From CAWCUU01 sp963798855 (lineage in GTDB: Bacteria; Gemmatimonadota; Gemmatimonadetes; Longimicrobiales; RSA9), in the NCBI GenBank assembly GCA_963798855.1, contig CAWCUU010000002.1:496001-560000 (forward strand): a stretch of DNA of 64,000 nucleotides, read 5' to 3'. The notes under the pieces were generated by a model. It was not told where the DNA came from, ran no database searches, and saw nothing but the letters and a program-made list of their open reading frames with translations. Positions within the stretch are counted from its first letter, which is position 1, and each line of letters begins with the position of its first letter. Below, piece by piece: positions 9,553 through 17,250 of the stretch. The translations under genes were made by a program, and so were the position numbers.

Positions 9553-10700
9553 TCAGGGCGCCGAGGGCACCCCCGCCGGCACCGCGCAGTTCGACACCGC
9601 GTCGAGCTCCGCCTGCGCCGCCGGGAAGTACCTCCGCCTCCAGCACAGCGCCACGTTCACCAGGCGATGAGCACCGGAACCTCCACCAGCGGGCCGATGA
9701 CGGCCGCGAACGCCGCGCCGTGCGCGATCCCGAACGTGCCGACCGCCACCGCGATGGCCAGCTCGAAGTTGTTGGAGGCCGCCGTGAACGACAGCGTGGC
9801 CGTCTGCGGGTAGCTGGCCCCCACGGCCCGGCTCATGAAGAACGTGACGCGCGAACATGACGAGGAAGTAGATCAGCAGCGGGACCGCCACGAGGACGAC
9901 CCTCGAACGGCTGCTCCACGATGGCGTGCCCCTGGATGGAGAACATCACCACGATCGTGAAGAGCAGCGCCACCAGCGTGAGCGGGCTGATCTTCGGGAC
10001 GAAGCGCTCGTGGTACCACGTCTTTCCCTTCGCCTTCACCAGCACGAGGCGCGTCAGCATGCCGGCCAGGAAGGGGATGCCGAGATAAATGAACACGCTC
10101 TCGGCGATCTGCCCCATGGTGATGGCCACCACCGTCACCCTCGAGCCCCAGCCACCGCGGCACGACCGTGATGAAGACCCACGCGTAGACGGAGTAGAAC
10201 AGGACCTGGAAGATGGAGTTGAAGGCGACGAGCCCCGCCGCGTACTCGTTGTCGCCCTCCGCCAGCTCGTTCCAGACGATCACCATGGCAATGCAGCGGG
10301 CCAGCCCGATGAGGATCAGCCCGACCATGAGCTCCGGGTGGTTCGCGCAGGAAGAGCACGGCCAGCCCGAACATGAGCAGCGGGCCCGATCACCCAGTTC
10401 TGCACCAGGCACAGCCCGAGCACCTTCCAGTCCCGGAACACGTCGCCCAGCTCCTCGTAGCGCACCTTCGCCAGCGGCGGGTACATCATGAGGATCAGCC
10501 CGATGGCGATCGGGATCGACGTCGTGCCCACCTGCGTGGCCTCGTTGAGCGCCGTGATCGGCGCCGGCCACAGGTAGCCCAGCGCCGATCCCCACGGCCA
10601 TGGCCAGGAAGATCCACGCGGTCAGGTACCGGTCCAGGAACGACATCCGCCGCCCCACGCTCTGCTGCTCCGCCATCATGCGCTCCTGCGCTTCCTTCAT
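9553..10700 (-). CDS. acr3: ACR3-type arsenite efflux permease, multiply frameshifted
   Basis: About 375 residues with ten membrane helices when frames are joined. Landmarks are MSFLDRYLTAWIFLAMAVG, TSIPIAIGLILMMYPPLAKV, IGLARCIAMVIVWNELAEGD with the conserved ACR3 cysteine, IYLGIPFLAGMLTRLVLV and SFTAASNNFELAIAVAV-like sequence near 9800. ACR3 exports As(III) using the proton gradient. At least four indels are visible. The start MKEAQERMMAEQQ at 10700 overlaps the metallophosphoesterase stop (ATGA). It is the transporter of the ars cluster that begins with arsR at 12.7 kb. Confidence 0.85.
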
Positions 10701-11495
10701 GGTCCGCGCGCGACCGGCTTCAGCCGCGTCCGCGACCGGCGCCTTCGGCATACCGCCCGTCTCCAGGTACTCCGCGAACTCGTCCGGCAGCTCGCTCGCC
10801 CGGATCGCCGCCGCGGCCCGCTCCAGGTCGTACTCGACGCCGCACGAACTCCACCTCCACCGCCTCGCCGTCCATCTCCACTACGCACGTAGCCCGCCCG
10901 CCAGTCGCCGTCCTTGGGCCGGCCCACCGAGCCCGTGTTCACGAAGTGGATCCCGTCGACCGCCCGGTGCCAGGGCTTGTGCGTGTGACCGAACGCGACC
11001 ACGTCGCCCGCCTTCGCGCCCGAGCTGCTCGCCATCCTGGAGGCAGAACGGTCCGGGCGGTCCTCGGTCCAGTAGACCGTGTTCAGCACCGGGTTGCCGT
11101 GGACCAGGATCAGCCGCGGACCGGCCGGTGTGGCCGCCCAGCGGCCGGATGTCGATGCGGAACGGGAGCCCGCCCAGCCAGCGCTTCGTCTCCGCCGACG
11201 ACGTGCGCGCGCGTCCACGCATAGCTCATGTGGCTCAGCTCCTCCTGGCGCGGGTCCTCGTACCTGCAGCCGCAGTGCTCGTAGTCGGTGGCGGTGGTGG
11301 AGTCGTAGTTGCCGGCGACGCCCGGGATGCCCGCTCCCGGAGCGCCGCCACCACCTCGTTCGGCCACGGCGCGTAGCCCACCAGGTCGCCCAGGTGGTAG
11401 ACGCCGTCCAGGTCGTCCCGGGCGTCGATGTCCGCCAGCACCGCCTCCAGCGCCGGCAGGTTCCCGTGGACGTCGCTGATCAGCGCGTATCGCAT
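10697..11495 (-). CDS. Metallophosphoesterase of the ars cluster, frameshifted
   Basis: Starts MRYALISDVHGNLPALEAVL (metal motif D-x-H) and continues GVYHLGDLVGYAPWPNEVV, GNYDSTTATDYEHCGCRYED, LILVHGNPVLNTVYW and VVAFGHTHKPWHRAVDG, ending with NTGSVGRPKDGDWRAGYV and a helical tail SELPDEFAEYLETGG. This is a full calcineurin-like metallophosphoesterase of about 260 residues with three frame changes. It sits between arsM and acr3 and overlaps both by a few bases, so it is an integral member of the arsenic operon. I recall such phosphoesterases in other ars operons, with no settled role; an action on arsenate-containing or damaged phosphate esters is speculation. Confidence 0.75.
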
Positions 11496-12373
11496 GCGGG
11501 TCCCAGCATCCCGCTCGCACGTCCGCGCCGCCAGGCCGCACAGGGCTCCGTCTTCGTCGGGCCCCGCGCACGAACGCCGACATGAACCGCCCCTCGACCG
11601 CCTCCCGGCAACGGCGTCCACGTCCAGCCCCGCCTCCTCCAGGAACGAGCGGGCATCCTCCGGCTCGTAGACCCGCGTCGGCTCCAGGCTCGGCTCCTCG
11701 AAGCCCGGCCTCCCGCAGCAGCGTCTCGAACTCCGCCTCCTCCAGCGCCCCGGCCACGCACCCCACCCACAGCTCCATGCTGCGGCGCACCTCGGCCGGC
11801 ACATCGCCCCGCACCACCACGTCGGACACCGCAAACCGGCCGCCCGGCTTCAGCACCCGGTACGCCTCGCGGAGCACCTGCGCCTTGTCGGCCGACAGGT
11901 TGATCACGCAGTTGCTGATGATCACGTCCACGCTCGCGTCCGGCAGCGGGATCGCCTCGATGTCCCCCTTCAGGAACTCCACGTTCTCCGCGCCCGCCTC
12001 CGCCGCGTTCCGCCGCGCCAGCGCCAGCATCTCGTCCGTCATGTCCAGGCCGTACGCCTTGCCCGTCGGACCCACCCGCTTCGCGCTCAGCAGCACGTCG
12101 ATCCCGCCGCCGCTGCCCAGGTCCAGCACCACCTCGCCCTCCTTCAGCTCCGCCAGCGCCGTCGGGTTGCCGCACCCCAGCGACGCCAGCACCGCCGTCT
12201 CCGGCAACGACGACGCCGTCACCGCGTCGTACAGGTCCCGCGTGATCGGGTCCGCTACCCTCCGGCCCGCAGCCGGACGAGGTCCCGCAGCACGTCCCTT
12301 TCGATCCCGCGGCCGCCCGCACCGCCGCCTCCCCGTACTTCTGCCGCACCACCGCCTTCACGTCCGCGCTCAT
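11480..12373 (-). CDS. arsM: Arsenite S-adenosylmethionine methyltransferase, frameshifted
   Basis: About 290 residues with the class I SAM-methyltransferase motif VVLDLGSGGGIDVLLSAKRV and all three arsenic-binding cysteine motifs expected in ArsM: SLGCGNPTAL, ISNCVINLSADKAQVLREAY and WVGCVAGALEEAEF. The N-terminus MSADVKAVVRQKYGEAA followed by a TCCG pair is typical. The enzyme methylates As(III) to volatile or less toxic forms in the cytoplasm. Frame changes occur near 12270 and 11700. The start ATG 12373 lies 51 bases after arsR, with an inverted repeat in between. The C-terminal end is uncertain by a few residues because of the frame changes. Confidence 0.85.
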   Translation of the reverse strand: MSADVKAVVRQKYGEAAVRAAAGSKGTCCGTSSGCGPEGSGPDHAGPVRRGDGVVVAGDGGAGVAGVRQPDGAGGAEGGRGGAGPGQRRRDRRAAEREAGGSDGQGVRPGHDGRDAGAGAAERGGGGRGERGVPEGGHRGDPAAGRERGRDHQQLRDQPVGRQGAGAPRGVPGAEAGRPVCGVRRGGAGRCAGRGAPQHGAVGGVRGRGAGGGGVRDAAAGGRASRSRAWSRRGSTSRRMPARSWRRRGWTWTPLPGGGRGAVHVGVRARGPTKTEPCAAWRRGRASGMLGPACDTR

Positions 12374-12385
12374 GTCCGCCTCCGT

Positions 12386-12402
12386 ATCAATGAATGATTG
12401 AT
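12386..12402. promoter_or_regulatory. Inverted repeat ATCAAT-N5-ATTGAT, candidate ArsR operator
   Basis: Perfect 6-bp arms separated by 5 bases in the arsR-arsM gap, 13 bases upstream of the arsM ATG. The half-site resembles ArsR/SmtB family operators, which are AT-rich and contain TCAA/TTGA halves. A site here could give arsM its own As-responsive control, or trim read-through from arsR. Confidence 0.45.
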
Positions 12403-12423
12403 GCAATGGGTCAAAAAAAACGC

Positions 12424-12756
12424 TCACCCGCAGCAGTCCCCGCTCCGTGGCGCGATCGGCAGCCACCCTTCCTGCGGCTTCACCTCGCCCAGGAACGCCC
12501 GCATCTCCTCCAGCGCCTCCGGCACCAGCGAGTAGTAGACCCAGCGGCCGTCCCGGCGGTCCGAGACCACGCCGGCGTCCTTCAGCTTCTTCAGGTGGAA
12601 CGACAGCCGCGACTGCGCCGCCTCCAGGTCGTCCTGGAGCTCGCAGACACAGCGCTCGCCTTCCGCGAGTCGCCGGACGATCTCGAATCGGGTCTCCTCG
12701 GCCACCGCCTGGAACCGCTGGAGCAGCGCCTCGTTCTGCAAGGATGTCACGCTCAT
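12424..12756 (-). CDS. arsR: ArsR family arsenic-responsive repressor
   Basis: Intact 110-residue winged-helix repressor: MSVTSLQNEALLQRFQAVAE, then GERCVCELQDDLEAAQSRLS (recognition region) and GRWVYYSLVPEALEEM. The CVCEL motif in the DNA-binding helix is the classical As(III)-binding site of ArsR (ELCVC type), and the protein ends DCCG, offering further thiolate ligands. In the absence of arsenite it should repress its own operon. It is first in the minus-strand ars cluster and has a recognisable promoter and operator just upstream. Confidence 0.9.
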   Translation of the reverse strand: MSVTSLQNEALLQRFQAVAEETRFEIVRRLAEGERCVCELQDDLEAAQSRLSFHLKKLKDAGVVSDRRDGRWVYYSLVPEALEEMRAFLGEVKPQEGWLPIAPRSGDCCG

Positions 12757-12764
12757 GGCCCGAA

Positions 12765-12792
12765 GCTATATCAACTGCCGTTAATGTGTCAA
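12765..12792 (-). promoter_or_regulatory. arsR promoter with operator between -35 and -10
   Basis: On the minus strand TTGACA (12792-12787) and TATAGC (12770-12765) are separated by 16 bases, with the arsR ATG 9 bases further on. The spacer carries an imperfect inverted repeat ATATCAAC-N4-GTTAATGT (12768-12787, 6 of 8 positions paired), well placed for an ArsR dimer to block RNA polymerase. The very short leader leaves little room for a ribosome-binding site. Confidence 0.6.
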
Positions 12793-12796
12793 GGCA

Positions 12797-12870
12797 AACG
12801 CGCTCACGGTCGTCCTCCGGAGGTCGGGACATGGATCGCCGTGGCTTCGTTGGCGCCCAGCCGCCGCGTG
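12797..12870 (-). pseudogene. DUF2911 gene remnant
   Basis: About 40 bases (around 12822-12862) are nearly identical to the DUF2911 gene at 9205-9245 and encode the same RLGANEATAIHVPTS motif on the minus strand. The bases directly before them (GCGCTCA-GGTCGTCCTC, 12800-12817) match the 3' end of that gene at 8887-8903. The intact copy has about 300 bases between these two pieces, so this looks like an internally deleted duplicate. Confidence 0.6.
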
Positions 12871-13005
12871 TGCCTCCCCGCGCCCGAAGAGGAGCTGGCT
12901 GAGCCGGGCGAGCCAGCTGCGGGTCCAGAAACCAGCGTGACAAGCGTTGACCTAACTCTCTTACCATAGAGGTCGCCGTACAGTCATGAAGCGTATTCTC
13001 GCCGC

Positions 13006-13345
13006 ACAGCTGACGAGCGTCCCGGCGAGGAATACCGGTACTCGAACGCCGCCTACACGGTGCTCGCGATGATCGTGGAAGCGGCGTCCGGCGAGTCCTT
13101 TCAGGATTTCACCCGATCCTGGCTGCTCGGGCCCGCCGAACTCGAGCGCACCGGCTTCGTCGGCGACTCGCTGCGCTTCGGGACTCGCGACGACGTGGCA
13201 CTCGGCTTCTGGGGCCGGTACTCGCAACCCTCACCGCTCGGGCGCCTGCCGCGGTGGACGTGGATGCCCGGCGAAATGCTGTCCTCGGCGGGGCCTGTAT
13301 CGGTGGTTCCGGCAACGCGCTCGACATCATGGCGGGAGAACCAGC
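13006..13345 (+). pseudogene. Serine beta-lactamase-like hydrolase, fragment
   Basis: Encodes GEEYRYSNAAYTVLAMIVEA, then FQDFTRSWLLGPAELERTGF and, after a frame change near 13265, LYRWFRQRA. Y-x-N (YSN) is the second catalytic motif of class C beta-lactamase/D-Ala-D-Ala peptidase family proteins, and L-Y-R-W is typical further on. The first part with the S-x-x-K nucleophile is absent (upstream sequence is unrelated) and the C-terminal third is missing. It is a remnant of about 100 residues from a protein normally 350 or more. Confidence 0.6.
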
Positions 13346-13414
13346 CGACCTGCCGGTTGTCGCCCGGAAGTCCTCGCCGCTGCGGGCGAGCAGGATCCGG
13401 GCAGAAGAAGGAGG

Positions 13415-13603
13415 ATGTTCTTGCTCGACTTGGATGCGGCGGGGCGGCAGTGGCTGACGCCCGAAGGGTGCGCCGCGACGGCAAGGCTATTTGCCCACCT
13501 CGAGGGGGTCCAGCAGCGGTGCCATGCCGAGATCGGCAAGACCGTTGCCTTAGCCAGGACGCTGGGGTACGTCCGTCCCTATCCGCGTGCACCGGACCGG
13601 TGA
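13415..13603 (+). CDS. Hypothetical small protein
   Basis: Sixty-two residues (MFLLDLDAAGRQWLTPEGCA and onward to YPRAPDR) with amino-acid composition like a real protein. An AAGGAGG directly touches the ATG, so the in-frame TTG two codons later (6-base spacing) may be the true start. I do not recognise it. The gap 13346-13414 and the following 176 bases hold nothing else I can support. Confidence 0.35.
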   Translation: MFLLDLDAAGRQWLTPEGCAATARLFAHLEGVQQRCHAEIGKTVALARTLGYVRPYPRAPDR

Positions 13604-13779
13604 GCGGGTCACGCAGCTGGGCGTGGGAGGCACCCTCCGGTAGCCGGGCGTTTGCGGCCTGACACGTGGCCGACGATGATCATCGGGGTCAGGTGCGCGG
13701 GCCGTCGCCGACGTGCGCAGCGGGCCCACGCGATGTTGGCCGCGCTCGAGAACGCGCTTCGTGGGATCCCCGGGGAGAA

Positions 13780-14241
13780 ATGCAGGCATCTCACGTCCAG
13801 CTGCGGGACGTCCACACGGACGACCTCGACACCTTCTTCGAGCACCAGATCGACGCGGAAGCTCTGGCAATGGCGGCGTTCCCGCCGCGGGACCGGGAGG
13901 CCTTCCTGACCCACTGGACCCGTGTGCTCGAGGACCCCGGGAACCGCACGTGGACCATCCTGGTGGACGGGGATGTCGCGGGGTACGTCGCCTGCTTTCC
14001 GCAACACGACGTCCTGAACGTCGGCTACTGGCTCGGGCGGCCGTTCTGGGGAAGGGGCATCGCCACCGCTGCCCTGATGCGGCTCCTCGCCGAAGTCCCG
14101 GTGCGTCCCCTCTTCGCGCACGTGGCCGAGCACAACGTCGGCTCCCACCGCGTCCTCGAGAAGTGCGGGTTCGCGCAGATCGAGACCATTCCGGCCGGCC
14201 CGGAGGACGAGGTGACGGAGCTGCTCTTCAGGATCGACTAG
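13780..14241 (+). CDS. GNAT family N-acetyltransferase (RimJ-like)
   Basis: Intact 153-residue acetyltransferase. MQASHVQLRDVHTDDLDTFF opens the first strand and helix, NRTWTILVDGDVAGYVACF the central sheet, VGYWLGRPFWGRGIATAALM the acetyl-CoA pyrophosphate loop (R/Q-x-x-G-x-G/A as FWGRGIA) and HVAEHNVGSHRVLEKCGFAQ the C-terminal helix typical of the RimJ/RimL subfamily. Start ATG 13780 has GGGGAGAA just upstream. It transfers acetyl groups to an N-terminus or small amine; the substrate is unknown. Unlike its neighbours it reads cleanly in one frame. Confidence 0.85.
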   Translation: MQASHVQLRDVHTDDLDTFFEHQIDAEALAMAAFPPRDREAFLTHWTRVLEDPGNRTWTILVDGDVAGYVACFPQHDVLNVGYWLGRPFWGRGIATAALMRLLAEVPVRPLFAHVAEHNVGSHRVLEKCGFAQIETIPAGPEDEVTELLFRID

Positions 14242-14391
14242 GCGCCTCACCGGCACACGACCCGGATTGGGGCTCGAATCGAAGCGCTGTCTGGCCCGAA
14301 ACGGGATCGGCGACGTCGTCGCGATCATCGCTGCGCCGCCGTCGAGCTACTCGCGGCGCGAGCGTCGCTCGCACAGGGTGCGGGGCGGAGG
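14242..14391. other. Convergent gap without recognised feature
   Basis: One hundred and fifty bases between the GNAT gene and the HEPN gene stop. No tRNA, clear hairpin terminator or coding signal was seen. Confidence 0.4.
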
Positions 14392-14802
14392 TCACGCCGG
14401 AACATGTTCCACTACCACGGCAACGGTATGCCGGGCCCCTTCCCGCGCCCGCTCCGCGTCGGGACGTCCGTAGAATCCGCTCGGCGTCAGGTCCTCCGCG
14501 CCATAGAATGCCAGCTCCCGGTCCCGACGCAGCTCACGCGACGTCGATACGAGCGCTCCCAGCTCCTCGCGCACTCCCCCCGGCAGACGGTCCTCCTCCC
14601 GCAGCAGGACTTCCGAAACGTCGTGGGTGCGCGGCGGGTCGATCCCGCACGAGCGCAGCAACGCCTTCAACGCGAGCTCCACCACCTCCTGCGACTCCCG
14701 CACCACGTCCGCCCAGCTCTCGCCAGCGAACAGCACGTCCAGCGCTTTCAGGCGCACCGCGGCTCGCCGGATGTAGTCTGCCGCCAGCTCCGGGTTGTGC
14801 AT
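14392..14802 (-). CDS. HEPN-domain toxin of HEPN-MNT pair
   Basis: Intact 136-residue all-helical protein: MHNPELAADYIRRAAVRLKA, then ESQEVVELALKALLRSCGID with PPRTHDVSEVL, and a C-terminal helix containing R120-x4-H125 (AREGARH). R-x4-6-H is the catalytic motif of HEPN ribonucleases. The start ATG overlaps the stop of the upstream nucleotidyltransferase gene as TAATG, so the pair is translationally coupled with antitoxin first. HEPN-MNT modules are type II or type VII toxin-antitoxin systems in which the MNT partner neutralises HEPN, in characterised cases by AMPylating or blocking it. Confidence 0.8.
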   Translation of the reverse strand: MHNPELAADYIRRAAVRLKALDVLFAGESWADVVRESQEVVELALKALLRSCGIDPPRTHDVSEVLLREEDRLPGGVREELGALVSTSRELRRDRELAFYGAEDLTPSGFYGRPDAERAREGARHTVAVVVEHVPA

Positions 14803-15374
14803 TACGCCACCTCCGTCCAGTAAGGCTGCCCATGCGACTCCCGGCGCACCAGCTCGCCCTCCAGCAACCGCCGACGCACTCGCGACAGGTACCGCCCCAC
14901 CCGATGCCCCGTGTCGAACAGCACCAGCCCGTCCACCGCAACTTCCGCCCACAGACCGCTCAACCCCTCGCGCTCCGACGGCAACGCCACGATGTGCGCC
15001 TCGAGTGGACGATCCCCCCAGTCCTGCGCTTCACCGTCCCACCGACGATACAGAGCCCGTGTAACCCGCGTTTCCGGCGCTAGAACCAGCAGCACGTCCA
15101 CGTCCGACCCGTCCGCCGCCTCGCCGCGAGCCCACGAGCCGTATGCCACCACCGCCAACAGGTCCCGCCCGAACACCCGCCTCGCGGCAATCACCGCGTC
15201 CGACGCCGGCCCCTCCTCGACGGGCCCCACCCCCTCCAGCGTGCGCGCACAGTACTCGTTCAGTGATACACCCGCTTCCGCCGCCTCCGCCCGCAGCCGC
15301 GCATGCAGCGCCGGCCGTATCCGCAGCACGAAGCGCCCGGACGGCTGACCGCAATCCTCGGTAGTATCACTCAT
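14802..15374 (-). CDS. MNT nucleotidyltransferase antitoxin with N-terminal HicB-like ribbon-helix-helix
   Basis: Intact 190-residue fusion. Residues 13-45 (GRFVLRIRPALHARLRAEAA then GVSLNEYCARTL) form a HicB/Arc-type ribbon-helix-helix DNA-binding segment. Residues from about 70 form a minimal nucleotidyltransferase with GSWARGEAADGSDVDVLLVL (G79-S80, catalytic D91 and D93). The usual MNT antitoxin lacks a DNA-binding part, so this fusion would combine toxin neutralisation with autoregulation. An inverted repeat overlaps the start codon. No Shine-Dalgarno sequence is seen, so leaderless translation is possible. Confidence 0.8.
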   Translation of the reverse strand: MSDTTEDCGQPSGRFVLRIRPALHARLRAEAAEAGVSLNEYCARTLEGVGPVEEGPASDAVIAARRVFGRDLLAVVAYGSWARGEAADGSDVDVLLVLAPETRVTRALYRRWDGEAQDWGDRPLEAHIVALPSEREGLSGLWAEVAVDGLVLFDTGHRVGRYLSRVRRRLLEGELVRRESHGQPYWTEVA

Positions 15375-15390
15375 GACGATATAATGATAC
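15364..15390. promoter_or_regulatory. GTATCA-N15-TGATAC inverted repeat over MNT start
   Basis: Six-base perfect arms flank the ATG of the MNT antitoxin (15374-15372) and an AT-rich promoter-like stretch. Placement suits an operator for the protein's own ribbon-helix-helix domain. Confidence 0.4.
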
Positions 15391-15426
15391 CAGTCGATAC
15401 GGCGCGCAGCAAGGGCGACGGCGACT

Positions 15427-16555
15427 TCAACCCGCGGCGCCGGGCTGTCGCGCCCGCCGCATCGCCCACGCCGTGTGCTCCCGCACCAGCTCGTTCCCGT
15501 CCTCCAGCGAGTCCCGCAGCACCGCCACCGCCTCCTCGGGCGCCTCGTCGACCGAAGCCAGCCAGTTCCCCAGCGCCACGGCGACGTTGCGCCGGAACCC
15601 CGCGTAGCCGGCCCGCCGCATCGCCGAGCCGCGCGTCCACACGTCCCACTCCTCGCGCGTCATCCTCATCAGCGCGACGAGGGATGGCGACGTCGTCGCC
15701 GGCAGGTCGCGCGGCGCCTCCGGCCGGTCCGGCGCCTCCCGCCACTCCGCGCCGTAGTCCCGCTCGCCCGTGGGTGAAGCGAAGCGGGTGAACGGGCAGA
15801 CCTCCTGACAGAATGTCGCACCCGAAAACCCGGTTTCCGATCGCCGGCCGCAACTCGGCCGGGATCGGCCCGTCCTGCTCGATCGTCAGGTACGAGATGC
15901 AGCGGGTCGCGTCGATCACCGGCGCACCGTCGGCGTCGCGGCCGAGCAGTGCGCCGGTCGGGCACGCCTCGACGCACGCGTTGCACGTGCCGCAGTGCTC
16001 CCGCTCGAACGGCGGGTCGGCATCGAGCTCGAGCTCCAGCAACAGCGACCCCAGGAAGAAATAGGATCCCCGCCGGGGGTGGATGAGCATGGTGTTGCGG
16101 CCGAACCAGCCTAGCCCGGCGCGCCGCGCGAGCTCGCGTTCGAGCACCGGGCCCGTGTCCACGTACGCCCTCGCCGCCGGCAGCTCCCGTCCCACCTCGG
16201 CCTCGATCGCGCGAAGCAGTCGCAGCAGCTTCTTCTTCAGCACGCGGTGGTAATCGCGGCCGCGCGCGTACCGCGCGATGATGCCGCGCGAGGGATCGTG
16301 GTCCGCCGGCGTCGCTACGTAGTCGTCCGCCACCACGATGGCGCTCTTCAACTCCGGCAACGCGAGGTCGGGCCGGAGCCGTCGCCGCACGGCGTCCTCC
16401 CGCTCCAGGTAGGCCATCGCGCCGTGGCGCCCCGCGGCGAGCCAGGCGAGATAGAAGGCCGCGTTCTCGCTCGGCCGGACGTCCGTGATGCCGACGTCCG
16501 AGAAGCCGATCTCGCGGGCGACGGCCCTGATCCGGGACTCGAGCGACGCTGACAT
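15427..16555 (-). CDS. queG: Epoxyqueuosine reductase QueG, one frameshift
   Basis: Cobalamin-dependent iron-sulfur enzyme that reduces epoxyqueuosine to queuosine in tRNA. MSASLESRIRAVAREIGFSD starts the protein; GIIARYARGRDYHRVLKKKL and AYVDTGPVLERELARRAGLG are family motifs; CGTCNACVEACPTGAL binds one [4Fe-4S] cluster. The second motif should read GCDICQEVCPF, but a single extra base near 15815 breaks it (FGCDIL then out of frame). The C-terminal HEAT-like tail (WLASVDEAPEEAVAVLRDSL) ends at 15427. Length is about 376 residues, normal for QueG. queE lies elsewhere in the window at 44.1 kb. Confidence 0.9.
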
Positions 16556-16684
16556 GCGAGCGTCTACCCGGCCCGGGTCAGGGCGGTCCGGGTATCGCAC
16601 GTCCGGACCGCATCGCTCCCAGTGGTCCGCCACGCAGGTTCTGGCGAGCAGCGAATGCCGTCGAAACCTGCGTAGCGAACCCCT

Positions 16685-16960
16685 AGCAGGTCGCTGAAGA
16701 ATGGGAGTGCGGCCGCGAGCAGGGGCCTTGCGGAGCCTCAATCAAGGCGCGAGGAGGAGTCATAGCAGCGCTATGGCGACGACGAGCAACGATGAGTGAG
16801 GCCGCAACCCCCATGCTCCCTTCGGGTTGCGGCGGCACGGGGCCGTCTGCGTCGTTGCCGCTCCTCCGAGATGCGCGCTGGCATCGCGTCGTCGCGCCGC
16901 CTCGCATCCGGCCCCGTGGCGCTCGCAACGCGGCTCGCTTCCATTCTTCAGCGACCTGCT
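16685..16960. mobile_element. 276-bp MITE-like element with perfect 20-bp terminal inverted repeats
   Basis: The left end AGCAGGTCGCTGAAGAATGG (16685-16704) is the exact reverse complement of the right end (16941-16960). The interior has no coding potential but contains another hairpin (GCCGCAACCC 16801-16810 with GGGTTGCGGC 16824-16833). This fits a miniature inverted-repeat element or a large palindromic extragenic repeat. It ends 2 bases before the IS element. Confidence 0.7.
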
Positions 16961-16974
16961 GATATGGAAGGGCC

Positions 16975-17250
16975 TTCTGTCAAGGGTTCAGCTTTGCAGC
17001 ATCGTATAGTCCCCGTTGCGGAGGTGGATCGCCCGAGGTGCGCTTCGACGATGAATCCTCCTGATATACGCCGGTTAGGCCGGGGCCCAGAGCGGCAAGA
17101 ATGCGGATTCGTCCGGAGCGGGCTCGATCTAGAGGCGCGGGTCTCACCGCTCGGAGAGCTGCGGCCGCATAGCAGGTTCGAGCATCCTCCTGTCGTGCCT
17201 CGGGCGATCATCCTCCTCCCAGGTTCGTATGGCTCAACGAGCTCGAGGCC
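16975..17250 (-). ncRNA. Candidate bridge RNA region of the IS element
   Basis: Non-coding end of the IS110/IS1111 element downstream of the transposase. In this family the longer non-coding end encodes a bridge RNA whose two loops pair with target and donor DNA; in IS1111 members it is reported on the 3' side, matching this layout. I see GC-rich segments able to fold but did not derive a structure. This is an inference from family architecture. Confidence 0.4.

Noticed and set aside
14242..14391. tRNA gene
   Set aside because: A GGGGCTCGAATC stretch resembles a T-loop but no cloverleaf or acceptor pairing could be formed.
1..16560. Region of genuine pseudogenes (genome decay)
   Set aside because: Protein motifs, including catalytic residues, are preserved across frames in nearly every gene, which fits sequence errors better than decay; only the pyrophosphatase, DUF2911 remnant and beta-lactamase fragment lack whole segments.
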